In this document: positions 7,592-15,947 of the stretch, piece after piece
Position numbering within the stretch: the first letter of the stretch is position 1
Layout of the letters: the number at the start of each line of letters is the position of its first letter
NCBI RefSeq assembly: GCF_016786325.1
Contig: NZ_JADWYU010000225.1
Coordinates: forward strand, 1-47,790
Reading direction: 5' to 3'
Length of the DNA stretch: 47,790 bases
Origin: Frankia nepalensis
GTDB lineage: Bacteria > Actinomycetota > Actinomycetes > Frankiales > Frankiaceae
Made by a program: the position numbers and the translations under genes
The notes under the pieces: model-generated
Database searches by the model: none
What the model was told of the DNA's origin: nothing
The model's input: only the letters and a program-made list of their open reading frames with translations

Positions 7592-8860
7592 ATGGCTCTT
7601 TATCCCAAGCCCGCCGAGGGGAGCTGGACCGAACACTTCCCCGGAGTCGGGACGGGGGTGCTGTCCTATGAGGACTGCATCTCGCCGGAGTTCTACGAGG
7701 CAGAGCGTGAGGCGATCTTCAAGCGGGCCTGGCTGAATGTCGGGCGGGTCGAGGACGTGCCCCGCGTGGGCAGTTACTTCACGAAGGAGATCGAGGTCGC
7801 GGCGACCTCGCTCGTCGTGGTACGTGACCTGACCGGCCAGGTGCGGGCGTTCCACAACATCTGCCGCCACCGCGGTAACAAGCTGATGTGGAACGACTAC
7901 CCCCGTGCGGAGACGGCGGGCTCCTGCCGGGCGTTCACCTGCAAGTACCACGGCTGGCGGTACGACCTGACCGGGAAGCTCACCTTCGTCCAGCAGGAGG
8001 GGGAGTTCTTCGACCTCGACAAGGCCGACTACGGCCTGGTTCCGGTGCACTGCGAGGTGTGGGCCGGCTTCATCTTCATCAACCTGGCGGAGAGTCCCGA
8101 ACCGCTCCAGGTCTTCCTGGGCGCGATGGTCACTGATCTCGGCGGGTACCCGTTCGACGCGCTCACCGAACGGTACGACTTCACCGCCGACATCCGGTGC
8201 AACTGGAAGATCTTCCTGGACGCCTTCCAGGAGTACTACCACGTGCCGGTCCTGCACTCCCAGGAGGCGACCCCGGCGGCCCGGCCGAAAATGCCCGGGT
8301 TCGAGGCGCCGTACTACAACCTGGACGGACCGCACCGGATGGTCGCCACCTCGGGACCGCCGCGCCGGCTGTGGCCCACCGACTACCAGTACCCGATCGA
8401 GATCGCGACCCGCAGCGGCCTGTTCGGCCCCTGGAACGAGCCCGACCTCGGTGACGACCTGCCCGGAGTGAATCCCGGCGGGATCAAGGCCTGGCAGATG
8501 AGCAACTTCCAGATCTTCCCGAACATGGAGATCCTGATCTGGCAGACCGGCTGGTACATGCTCTACCGCTACTGGCCCACGTCGCACAACACCCACCGCT
8601 TCGAGGGGTCGCTGTTCTTCCCGCCGGCCAGGACCGCCAGCGACCGCGCGGCCCAGGAGTGCGCCGTCGTCATGTTCAAGGAGTTCGCGCTCCAGGACGC
8701 CGGGATGCTGGTCGGAACCCAGCAGGGCCTGGAATCACGGGCCGTCCGCGACGACTTCCCCCTCAACGACCAGGAACTGCTGGTACGCCACTTCCACAAC
8801 TCGGTCGCGTCCTGGGTCGACGACTACCAGCGTGCGCATCCGGTGAGTGTGACGCGATGA
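7592..8860 (+). CDS. Rieske [2Fe-2S] ring-hydroxylating oxygenase, alpha subunit (copy 2)
   Basis: A 422-aa paralogue of the upstream Rieske protein, alike along its whole length. Cluster ligands CRHRGN (~91) and CKYHGW (~117) and the mononuclear iron motif FQEYYHVPVLH are intact. ATG 7592 (MALYPKPAEG) is preferred over ATG 7574 because GGAGAGG ends 9 bp upstream and the N-terminus then matches copy 1. The gene ends in an ATGA overlap with its own small partner. Retention of two full copies with intact active sites argues for different substrates or a hetero-oligomer rather than redundancy; that is inference. Confidence 0.9.
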   Translation: MALYPKPAEGSWTEHFPGVGTGVLSYEDCISPEFYEAEREAIFKRAWLNVGRVEDVPRVGSYFTKEIEVAATSLVVVRDLTGQVRAFHNICRHRGNKLMWNDYPRAETAGSCRAFTCKYHGWRYDLTGKLTFVQQEGEFFDLDKADYGLVPVHCEVWAGFIFINLAESPEPLQVFLGAMVTDLGGYPFDALTERYDFTADIRCNWKIFLDAFQEYYHVPVLHSQEATPAARPKMPGFEAPYYNLDGPHRMVATSGPPRRLWPTDYQYPIEIATRSGLFGPWNEPDLGDDLPGVNPGGIKAWQMSNFQIFPNMEILIWQTGWYMLYRYWPTSHNTHRFEGSLFFPPARTASDRAAQECAVVMFKEFALQDAGMLVGTQQGLESRAVRDDFPLNDQELLVRHFHNSVASWVDDYQRAHPVSVTR

Positions 8861-9192
8861 CCGAGGCTGTACTTCCCGCGGACTTCTCCGATCTGGAGCC
8901 CTTCGCCGCCACGTGGTGCCTGGCGACCGAGGCGGAACGCTACGCGCGACGCATGGCGAGCACCATGGCCGAACTGGAGGCCTTCTACCAGGCGGGTTTC
9001 CCCCGGATTGGGGAGGCGCTCGGGTACTGCGACAAGTTCCCGCTCGACGGCCTGCCCGACGACGCCCACCACCTGCTCCAGCTCGTGCACTCGCTGATCA
9101 TGGTCGCGATGTGTGTGGAGATCTGGCATCAGCCGAACGTCATCGACGGCGCCGACGCCGTGCTCGATCGCGTGGCCGAACCGCTGCCCTGA
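8857..9192 (+). CDS. Small Rieske-associated protein of unknown function (copy 2)
   Basis: A 111-aa protein starting MTEAVLPADFSDLEPFAATW, coupled to the Rieske gene by a 4-bp ATGA overlap. It is the paralogue of the protein at 7155, with the same helical pattern, the conserved ERYARR, FPRIGEALGYCD and VEIWHQ blocks, and no recognisable domain. Two Rieske genes each keeping the same small companion implies that they work together. No function is assigned. Confidence 0.85.
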   Translation: MTEAVLPADFSDLEPFAATWCLATEAERYARRMASTMAELEAFYQAGFPRIGEALGYCDKFPLDGLPDDAHHLLQLVHSLIMVAMCVEIWHQPNVIDGADAVLDRVAEPLP

Positions 9193-9264
9193 CAGCGGGC
9201 CGCGCTTGTTGCCACACAGGCAGACCACACAACCATCAGATACCAGGACACCGGAGGAACACGG

Positions 9265-9576
9265 ATGGCCAAGGGATACGTCATCGTCACGGAAGCCATC
9301 AAGGACCCGGCCGGGATGGAAGCCTACAGCCGGGCCTCCGCGCCATCGATGATCGAGAGTGGGGCCAAGGTCCTCTCCGTCGACACACAGCCTCAGCTTC
9401 TCGAGGGGACCTGGCACGGAAACCGGACCGTGCTCGTCGAGTTCGAGTCGGTGGAAGCCGCCCGAGCCTGGTACGAGTCGGCTGGGTACGAGAAGGCGAA
9501 ACCGCTGCGGTGGGCTGCCGCCGACAGCAACGCCGTCATCCTCACCGGCTTCGAGATGCCAGCTCGACGCGGCTGA
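9265..9576 (+). CDS. DUF1330 family protein
   Basis: A 103-aa protein of the DUF1330 ferredoxin-like (dimeric alpha-beta barrel) family. Recognisable elements are the N-terminal strand GYVIVTEAIKDPAGMEAY, the central LEGTWHGNRTVLVEFES and VEAARAWYESAGYEKAKPLR. The ATG is preceded by GGAGGAAC. Members are small cytoplasmic proteins often found with catabolic oxygenases; a biochemical role is not established. It lies 72 bp after the second Rieske partner and is probably in the same transcript. Confidence 0.85.
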   Translation: MAKGYVIVTEAIKDPAGMEAYSRASAPSMIESGAKVLSVDTQPQLLEGTWHGNRTVLVEFESVEAARAWYESAGYEKAKPLRWAAADSNAVILTGFEMPARRG

Positions 9577-9614
9577 CCCGGCACCGGCGTCTCGATAGTT
9601 AGTGAGGATCTGGC

Positions 9615-10676
9615 ATGTCGTTCCGGTGGGCCATCGCCGGCACCGGTGAGATCGCTCGTGGATTCGCCGTGGCCCTGAACCGGTTGCCCGACGCCGAGCT
9701 GGTGGCCGTCGGGTCCCACGACCCGGCGGCAGCCGAGGACTTCGGTGAGTGGTGCGGCGTACCGCGAGGGCGAAGGCACGGCTCCTACGGCGAACTCGCG
9801 GCCGACGACGGCGTCGACATCGTGTACGTCGCCACGCCTTCGTCCCACCATCACCGTCACACATCGATGTTCCTGCGCGCCGGGCGAGGCGTGTTGTGCG
9901 AGAAACCGTTCGGCCTCGACGCGGCCCAGGCCAGCGAGATGGTGGCCGCGGCCCGCGCGCAGGGCCGGTTCCTGATGGAGGCGATGTCGAGCCGCTTCCT
10001 GCCCACCTATGTGCATCTTCGGGAACTGGTCGCCGCCGGCTCGATCGGCACCGTGCTCGGAGTGGACGGCGAGCTCGGCCTGCGGTTCCCCTCCTTGGTG
10101 GGCCACCGTCTGTTCGATCATGCGCAGGGCGACGGCGCTCTGCTCGACCTTGGCGTCTACCCGGTCTCGCTGGCCAGCATGCTGCTGGGCGAACCTGACC
10201 GGGTAAGCGCGCTCGGCCAGCAGGGACCCACCGGCGCCGACGAGCATGTCGCCGTCCTGATGAACTATCGACACGGCGCGATGGCGCTTACTCGCGCGTC
10301 GCTGCGCGTCAGCCTCGGCTGTATCGCCAGGATCTTCGGCACCGACGGGAGCATCGAGCTGCCCGCGTTCATGCACTGCCCGGACGAGCTCCTGCTGCGG
10401 GGGCGGCCCGGCACCCAACGACTACACCTGCCCGCGGCCAGCGACAACGCGCACCGCGGTCACCTGGGCAGCAGCGGACCCGGCGGCGGTCTGCACCACC
10501 AGATCCGCCACGTGCACGAGCGGCTACGGGCCGGCCAACTGGACAGCGACGTCATGCCACTCGCGGAGTCCGTATCGGTGATGCGAACCCTCGACGTCGC
10601 GCGCGCCCACATCGCGCTTCGCTACCTCGACGCCGACCTCAGGCCGCCACACACCGGGGCGGCCGCGGGCATGTGA
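9615..10676 (+). CDS. Gfo/Idh/MocA-family NAD(P)-dependent oxidoreductase
   Basis: A 353-aa two-domain dehydrogenase. The N-terminal Rossmann fold starts with RWAIAGTGEIARGFAVAL and continues with IVYVATPSSHHHRH and the family hallmark CEKPFGLDA (~residues 97-105) carrying the catalytic Lys. The C-terminal alpha/beta domain includes GALLDLGVYPVSLASMLLG, a GxxxDxGxY-type substrate motif. Family members oxidise sugars, inositols or trans-dihydrodiols; next to two ring oxygenases a dihydrodiol-dehydrogenase-like role is attractive but unproven. Start ATG with GTGAGGAT upstream. 38 bp after DUF1330. Confidence 0.88.
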   Translation: MSFRWAIAGTGEIARGFAVALNRLPDAELVAVGSHDPAAAEDFGEWCGVPRGRRHGSYGELAADDGVDIVYVATPSSHHHRHTSMFLRAGRGVLCEKPFGLDAAQASEMVAAARAQGRFLMEAMSSRFLPTYVHLRELVAAGSIGTVLGVDGELGLRFPSLVGHRLFDHAQGDGALLDLGVYPVSLASMLLGEPDRVSALGQQGPTGADEHVAVLMNYRHGAMALTRASLRVSLGCIARIFGTDGSIELPAFMHCPDELLLRGRPGTQRLHLPAASDNAHRGHLGSSGPGGGLHHQIRHVHERLRAGQLDSDVMPLAESVSVMRTLDVARAHIALRYLDADLRPPHTGAAAGM

Positions 10677-10953
10677 CACCCATGGCACCAAGGTCGCGAT
10701 CATCACCGGGGATGCGCCGGAGGCGACCCCCGAGAACACGACGGTATACGAGCAGGGTCCGTGGGCCGCGGGAGTCAGCGACGTCGAGGCGTTTGCTTCA
10801 GTACCGGCGCTGGCGGCCCCGCCCAGACCGCTAGCAAGGTGGCCGCCGTCGGATGAAGGCAGCCGGCGCGTGGCATCCCGGAGTAGGCCCGTCGGCTCCG
10901 ACCTCCGGTGGCGACGTTCGGAGCCTCGTTCTCACGGTGAAGGGATGGCCCTA

Positions 10954-12078
10954 ATGACGGATTCGGCCAGAGGGCCGTTGCGTGGCATAAGCGTCCTTGA
11001 ACTGGCAGGCATCGGTCCCGGCCCCTATGCGGCCATGCTGCTGGCGGACCTTGGCGCGGAGGTCGTGCGCGTGGAGCGGCCCGGCCAAGCGCGCGACGTC
11101 GCCGAGCCCGTCATCCTCCGCGGCCGCCGGCGCGTCGTCCTCGACCTCAAAGTGGCCGCGGACCGCGATGCGTTCCTTGCTCTGTGCGAGCGCGCCGACG
11201 TTCTCATCGAGCCGTACCGACCAGGAGTGGCCGAGCGACTCGGCGTCGGGCCAGACATCTGCAGGCAACGCAATCCGCGGCTCGTCTACGCGCGAATGAC
11301 CGGCTGGGGGCAGGAGGGTCCGTGGGCGCAGGCCGCAGGACACGACATCACCTACATCGCCGTCACCGGCGCACTACACGGTATCGGCCGCGCCGACGGC
11401 CCGCCGCAGCCGCCGATCAACCTGCTCGGTGACTTCGCCGGCGGGTCACTGTTCCTCGTGGTCGGCGTGCTCGCCGCCCTTCTCGAGCGCGAAAGCTCCG
11501 GGCAGGGAGACGTCATCGACGCGGCAATTGTCGACGGGACGGCCCACCTGACGACGTACGTTCTTGGCCAACTGGCACATGGGCTCTGGAACGAGAGGCG
11601 CGGACGCAACCGCCTCGACACAGGTCAGCCGAACTACGACGTCTACGCCACCGCGGACGGGCACTGGATGGCAGTCGGGGCGCTCGAGCCGCGGTTCTAC
11701 GCAGAGTTGTTGCGGGTGCTGGAGATCGACGCGGCCGCCCTGCCCCCGCCGAACGATCCCGCGGGTATGGCGCAGGTGCGCGCAGTCCTGAGCACGCGGT
11801 TCGCCGAGCGCACGCGAGACGAATGGGCAGCGGCGTTCGCGGGCACCGATGCCTGCGTGTCACCCGTGCTCACCTGGAACGAGGCACGCGCGAACCCTCA
11901 GCTTGCCGCGCGCGGGACCCTCGTCGAGCGCGACGGCGTGTGGCAGCCGGCGCCGGCGCCCCGGTTCACGCGCAACCCACTCGAACTCCCTGACGCGCCG
12001 CCCGCCGATCCAGAAGGCGCACTCGCGGTGCTCTCGGATTGGGTCATGGGCGCGGCAGCCAGGCCCTCGGGACCGTGA
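10954..12078 (+). CDS. CaiB/BaiF (family III) CoA-transferase
   Basis: A 374-aa family III CoA-transferase or alpha-methylacyl-CoA racemase-like enzyme. Typical elements are GISVLELAGIGPGPYAAMLL with ADLGAEVVRVERPG, RNPRLVYARMTGWGQEGPWA, AGHDITYIAVTGALHGIG and the GDFAGGS motif, whose Asp corresponds to the acyl-accepting Asp of CoA-transferases and to an active-site Asp of the racemase. ATG 10954 (MTDSARGPL) is chosen with GAAGGG 9 bp upstream; ATG 10945 is in frame without spacing for a ribosome site. It would activate or racemise an acid from the neighbouring pathway. 277 bp of non-coding DNA separates it from the dehydrogenase. Confidence 0.88.
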   Translation: MTDSARGPLRGISVLELAGIGPGPYAAMLLADLGAEVVRVERPGQARDVAEPVILRGRRRVVLDLKVAADRDAFLALCERADVLIEPYRPGVAERLGVGPDICRQRNPRLVYARMTGWGQEGPWAQAAGHDITYIAVTGALHGIGRADGPPQPPINLLGDFAGGSLFLVVGVLAALLERESSGQGDVIDAAIVDGTAHLTTYVLGQLAHGLWNERRGRNRLDTGQPNYDVYATADGHWMAVGALEPRFYAELLRVLEIDAAALPPPNDPAGMAQVRAVLSTRFAERTRDEWAAAFAGTDACVSPVLTWNEARANPQLAARGTLVERDGVWQPAPAPRFTRNPLELPDAPPADPEGALAVLSDWVMGAAARPSGP

Positions 12079-12316
12079 TCGTTCGGGCGTATGCCAGCCG
12101 CGATGCTGCCCCTCGCGACGGACATCAGAGGCGACGGTACGTCCGACGGCAGTCGGCCAGTCGGTTGGGCGCGCAGGGTGCCGCGCGTTCCCGGCCTTGG
12201 GCGCCCGCGGGTCGAGGCGGGCGTCATTGGCCGGCACGACGCCGCCGATGACAGGTACCGGTCGTGCGGGGCCTCTGTGGACCGACTGCCCGTCGCGGCC
12301 CGTCGCTCCCCGTTAC
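12079..12316. other. Non-coding stretch before the TetR remnant
   Basis: Between the CoA-transferase stop and the operator pair I see no convincing gene on either strand. Short frames read as Arg/Pro/Gly-rich shadow translation. The next recognisable elements are the palindromes at 12317-12363. Confidence 0.5.
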
Positions 12317-12363
12317 CGGACCGCTGGTACGGTTAGAGTGCTACGATCCGGACCGGCGGTCCG
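12317..12363. promoter_or_regulatory. Second pair of CGGACCG palindromes
   Basis: CGGACCGGCGGTCCG (12349-12363) is the same 15-bp palindrome as at 4584 and 4615. CGGACCGCTGGTACG (12317-12331) is a degenerate copy of it. The 32-bp spacing is nearly the 31 bp of the intact TetR locus. It shows that the TetR remnant and its control region were copied as a unit, and the live TetR may still bind here. Confidence 0.6.
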
Positions 12364-12403
12364 ATCCGCGGGAAGGGCCTGCGACTGGGCGGGATGCGTG
12401 CTG

Positions 12404-12673
12404 GTGACCGTCGGGACGGAACGGGACGATGCCGCCCGCGACCGGAAGGTGATCCTCGCGGCGGCGACCGGGCTCACTCCGCTGGTTGCCGCCGCGCGCC
12501 CCGGTGAGAACACGGACTACCTCGCACACATCCTCTACACCACGGTGCGGGCCGACGCTGTCGACTGTCTCCACACCGCTCGCGGCATGTGGCTCGACCG
12601 GATTCGCGCTGGGCTGCGCGCCCTTGCCGCGCCGTCGACCATGGTCGCCGCCTCCGCGCCGGCGTTCGGCTGA
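12404..12673 (+). pseudogene. TetR regulator with internal deletion (no DNA-binding domain)
   Basis: The 89-aa frame from GTG 12404 joins the first ~20 residues of a TetR protein (TERDDAARDRKVILAAATGL) directly to its last ~65 (AAARPGENTDYLAHILYTTV, VRADAVDCLHTARGMWLDRI). Both parts match the intact TetR at 3946, which has about 105 further residues between them, including the helix-turn-helix. The deletion left the frame open. The product could not bind DNA but keeps part of the helical ligand/dimer domain. Preceded by the second palindrome pair. Most likely dead; a dominant-negative partner of the intact TetR is a remote alternative. Confidence 0.75.
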
Positions 12674-12730
12674 CCACTCCTCCACAGGTCGCCGCCCGGT
12701 GACCGACTCCACCCGAAGGACGGAACCGCC

Positions 12731-13123
12731 ATGATCAAAGTGATCATGCTGTTGAAGCGCAAGCCAGGGCTGTCACTGGCCGAGTTCGTCGAGCACTACG
12801 AGAACGTTCACGTCCCGCTCGTCGAGAAGCTCGCGACCAGGGCCAGGCGGTACGAGCGGCACTTCCTGCACCCGATGGGGAATGTTGTCGCCGGTGGGGA
12901 CCCCCTGGAGCCGGAGTACGACGTCGTCACGGAGATCTGGTACGACGACCTGGCGGCGTTCACCGACGAGAAGCGGGACGCGCGCCAGCACCCCGAACTG
13001 GTCGCCGCCGTCATCGCGGACGAGAAGGTCCTGTTCGACCGGGCGAAGACCCGCTTCGCGTTCGCCGAGGACCGAGTCTCCACTCTTGGAGTCGGCAGTC
13101 AGCGCGCAACGGACGCCCTGTAG
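12731..13123 (+). CDS. EthD-domain-like protein
   Basis: A 130-aa ferredoxin-like small protein of the EthD type: MIKVIMLLKRKPGLSLAEFV, then the HYENVHVPLVEKL block typical of the family, PEYDVVTEIWYDDLAAF and a terminal DEKVLFDRAKTRFAF. GAAGGACGG lies 8-14 bp before the ATG. EthD proteins accompany oxidative catabolic systems (first described with an ether-degrading P450) and some relatives are cyclases or decarboxylating enzymes, so the exact activity is open. It is the only intact gene between the TetR and acyl-CoA dehydrogenase remnants. Confidence 0.85.
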   Translation: MIKVIMLLKRKPGLSLAEFVEHYENVHVPLVEKLATRARRYERHFLHPMGNVVAGGDPLEPEYDVVTEIWYDDLAAFTDEKRDARQHPELVAAVIADEKVLFDRAKTRFAFAEDRVSTLGVGSQRATDAL

Positions 13124-13201
13124 ATCCTTCCCGGGATGGAGGCCGCGCGTGCGGCAGGTGAACAACTGGTTGGCCGGACGGCTGCTTGGCGGTGCGTTCG
13201 C

Positions 13202-13673
13202 ATGATCGCGGATATCGATCCGTATGAACGGGCCATCGTCGACCTCGTCCGTGAGTTCGTCGACGAGGAGGTCCGGGCGCGCCGCGTTCGATGACGCGCC
13301 GCGTTACGCGCAGCAGCGCGAGTCGTTCGGCCGGCCGATCTGGCGGCACCAGTCCGTCGGCAACCATCTGGCGGACATGGCGACCAAGCTGACCGCGGCC
13401 CGCCAGCTGCTGCTGCACGCGGCCCGGTGCTACGACACCGGCGGGCGCGCTGATCTTGAGGCCGGTATGGCGAAGTACTTCTGTTCGGAGGTCGCCATGG
13501 AGGTGGCGCTCGGGGCCGTCAGGGTTCACGGCGGCTACGGCTACTCGACCGAGTTCGACGTCGAGCGGTATTTCCGGGACGCGCCTTTGATGATTGTCGG
13601 CGAGGGCACCAACGAGATCCAGCGCACCATCATCGCCGAGCGGCTCGTCGCCCGGGGAGGACTGCCGCGATGA
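13202..13673 (+). pseudogene. Acyl-CoA dehydrogenase remnant (middle lost, frameshifted)
   Basis: ATG 13202 opens the N-terminus of an acyl-CoA dehydrogenase (DPYERAIVDLVREFVDEEVR), which stops at 13294. At about 13275-13285 the +1 frame continues with the C-terminal helical domain: GRAAFDDAPRYAQQRESFG, RQLLLHAARCYDTGG, EVALGAVRVHGGYGYSTEFD and the conserved GEGTNEIQRTIIAERLV, ending at 13673. Some 230 residues of the N-terminal and beta-barrel domains, including the flavin-binding residues, are absent. It therefore cannot be a working dehydrogenase. The deletion style resembles that of the TetR remnant just upstream. A 40-codon frame overlapping its end (13671) has no recognisable product. 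Confidence 0.85.
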
Positions 13674-13946
13674 AGCTCCGTGTCTCGCGGAACGAGAGCG
13701 CGGAAATTTCGCCCGGAGGGCGACACGCGCCAACCGGAACCGAAATACCGCGTGAGTTGACGGCTTCCGCCGACACCACCCGGCCCGCCTGACGGGAACG
13801 CGATCCCAAGCGGAGCCGTCAGTGCCGAATGAGACACGGCCGCAAAACACGTCCAGAGGCAGATGAGAGAGGCATGCCAGCAGCGCCTGGTCTCGACGCG
13901 GGACCAGGCATCGACGTAGTCATTCGACTCTCAGCATAGGGATGTT

Positions 13947-14807
13947 ATGGATCTTTCTGGTGTAGGTGTATGGAGCGTCCATCTGCGTTACGGCGACCAG
14001 GCTGAGGCCGCTGACGCCGCTGCCGAACTTGAGGATCTGGGGTTCGCCGCGGTGTGGATTCCCGATGGCGGAGGCCCGCTGTTCGACTCGGTTGGCCACC
14101 TGTTGGCGGCGACTCGCCGGATCGTCGTCGGTACCGGGGTGATGAACCTGTGGATGCACACCCCCGTGGAGACAGCGGCCTCTCACGCGTCACTGTCCGC
14201 CGCCCACGGTGATCGATTCCTGCTGGGTGTCGGCGTCGGTCACGCCCCAGCGGCCGATGCCGTGGAGCCCGGCCGTCCCCAGCGGCCGCTGGCAGCGATG
14301 AGAGGCTTTCTCGACGCCCTCGACACGGCCGCGCGGCCGGTCCCACGCACGGGGCGGGTTCTTGCCGCGCTGGGGCCGAAGATGCTTCAGCTCGCGGGCG
14401 AGCGCGCTCGCGGCATCCATCCCTACCTCGTCACGCCGGACCACACCCAGCGGGCCCGCGAGCTCCTCGGCGAGGGGCCACTCGTCCTGCCCGAGCAGAC
14501 GGTCATCCTCTGTGAGAGCGCGGAAGAGGCACGGGCGATCGGAACTGACTGGCTCCGCGGGTATCTCGCACGCCCCAACTACGCCGGTAACCTGCTCCGG
14601 ATGGGGTTCGCCCCCGAAGAGGTAGCGTCTGTGAGCGACCGCCTCTTCGACGCCCTCATCGCCTGGGGGGACGAGGAAGCCATCCGGCGCCGGGTCGGAG
14701 AGCACTACGCGGCCGGTGCCAATCACGTCGCGGTGCAGGTCCTCACGGCCGATCCCCGAGCGTTTCCGCGCGAGCAGTGGCGCCGGCTCGCCGCCGCCCT
14801 GAAGTAG
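13947..14807 (+). CDS. LLM-class (F420-type) flavin-dependent oxidoreductase
   Basis: A 286-aa luciferase-like oxidoreductase. Evidence: MDLSGVGVWSVHLRYGDQ, ELEDLGFAAVWIPDGGGPLF, the ATRRIVVGTGVMNLW strand, ASLSAAHGDRFLLGVGVGHA and the C-terminal IRRRVGEHYAAGANHVAVQV. It is a different subgroup from the gene at 4738, resembling short actinobacterial F420-dependent enzymes. Start ATG with AGGGATG just upstream. It stands alone after the acyl-CoA dehydrogenase relic; a 273-bp spacer without a clear gene precedes it. Substrate unknown, F420 use inferred. Confidence 0.87.
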   Translation: MDLSGVGVWSVHLRYGDQAEAADAAAELEDLGFAAVWIPDGGGPLFDSVGHLLAATRRIVVGTGVMNLWMHTPVETAASHASLSAAHGDRFLLGVGVGHAPAADAVEPGRPQRPLAAMRGFLDALDTAARPVPRTGRVLAALGPKMLQLAGERARGIHPYLVTPDHTQRARELLGEGPLVLPEQTVILCESAEEARAIGTDWLRGYLARPNYAGNLLRMGFAPEEVASVSDRLFDALIAWGDEEAIRRRVGEHYAAGANHVAVQVLTADPRAFPREQWRRLAAALK

Positions 14808-15009
14808 TACTGGCGCCCGCCGGAAGCCGCAACCGGGCAGATGCGAACGGGCTGCCGGATGTCGCTTGTCAACGGTCCGAATCTGAGTTCTGACCTGGTG
14901 CGGGACCCGCCTGGGTGTTGAGAGCTTGATGAGGGAGGGGTTACGCCCGCAGGACGGTGGCGGTGCGGCCGGTGGGGGCGGGATCGCGTAGCGATCTCGG
15001 GGGAATGGC

Positions 15010-15552
15010 AGTCTCGGACGTCGCGGAGGCCGCACAGCGCGATCGAGGCTGGGAAGCTGGTCGGGCGGGCCCGGTAGCCGTCCCGGAGTTGGCTGAGGAC
15101 GCTGATCAGGCTCTGCCCGCTCAGCGCGTCGATCTCGTCGAAGAACAGTGCCAGCGGCCGGGGGCAGACCTGGGCCCAGGCCGCGAGGCCCGCCGCGAGA
15201 AGGGTGCCTTCCGACGCCTCCGGCCACGGCGGCGGGCGCAGGTCCGCGGGCAGCGCCGTGCTGGCCGCGGCGCGGATCCGGGAGAGAATGTCGCGAGTCG
15301 CGGCGCCGTGGTTGTCGCCGGCGGCGCGCCCCGCCTCGCAGGAGAACAGCAGCGCTGCGTAGCGGCCTTTGGCTGTCAGTTCCTCGGCGAGCGCGGTCAG
15401 CGTCGTCGTTTCGCGGTCTGCCGCGGGGCGTGTACGACGAAGTACCCTTCCTGTTCCACCAGGTCGGGAACCTCCGGCAACCGTGACACCGCCGGGACCA
15501 TGTAGTCGATTCCAGGCCGGCACGGACCAGCCGGCTGGAACCGGCCAGCCAT
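15010..15552 (-). pseudogene. AAA ATPase (AAA_35-like) pseudogene
   Basis: From ATG 15552 the minus strand reads MAGRFQPAGPCRPGIDYMVP, then LVEQEGYFVVHAPRQTAKRR and a stop. One base is missing inside the Walker A motif (an intact copy would read RQTGKTTTL). The next frame continues the same protein: LTALAEELTAKGRYAALLFS, RPLALFFDEIDALSGQSLIS (Walker B) and ASIALCGLRDVRD, after which homology ends. The protein has thus lost its nucleotide site, its frame and its C-terminal half. Intact relatives are stand-alone ATP-binding proteins, frequent in Frankia. About 200 bp between its end and the oxidoreductase stop hold no gene I can recognise. Confidence 0.8.
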
Positions 15553-15947
15553 CGATCGTCACACTCCCCAGGCCAGGCGGCACGGATCACGCTGCGCCCA
15601 CCACCCTACGCACCATGACCGATCGGCGATCTCCCTGACCACGCCGCAGCCGTTCCCCCGAAACGAGTGCTCTGGATCTAGGACTGGCTGGTGGGCTTGC
15701 GTCGGTCGCTGGTCGGGTCGGTGGGAAGGCTGGTTGCGCCAGTGGGGCACCCGCCACGGCCGCACCCGGACCACGCGGCACAACTCAACATCACCAGGGG
15801 TGGCAGACCAGCATGCGCCCACACCTGGCCAAGACGCGAAAGATCTGGACTAGTTCGGTAAACAAGCCGATCCCTTCCGGGAATGGAACTAAAATCGCGG
15901 AGGTTCAACGCGGCGGTAACGCGTGGCTGCTTGGCACGGGGGTAAAG
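15553..15947. other. Intergenic region upstream of the injection-system locus
   Basis: No convincing gene is seen on either strand. The last ~110 bp before the regulator gene are less GC-rich than the surroundings and include TAAAAT (15890-15895), a possible -10 hexamer, but no good -35 sits at the right distance. The promoter of the injection-system operon, or of its first regulator, should lie here. Confidence 0.45.

Noticed and set aside
10683-10860. Frame reading GTKVAIITGD, like the start of a short-chain dehydrogenase
   Set aside because: The resemblance ends after about ten residues, the glycine pattern is incomplete and no further SDR motif follows in the gap before the CoA-transferase.
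13671-13793. 40-codon frame overlapping the end of the acyl-CoA dehydrogenase relic
   Set aside because: No recognisable family, and it follows a dead gene; probably chance.
14870-14930. Possible insertion-sequence end (TGTCAACGGTCCGAATCTGA) near the AAA relic
   Set aside because: I could not find a matching inverted end, target duplication or transposase in the window.
15890-15895. TAAAAT as a definite promoter for the CIS locus
   Set aside because: No acceptable -35 element at 16-18 bp; kept only as a possibility in the intergenic entry.
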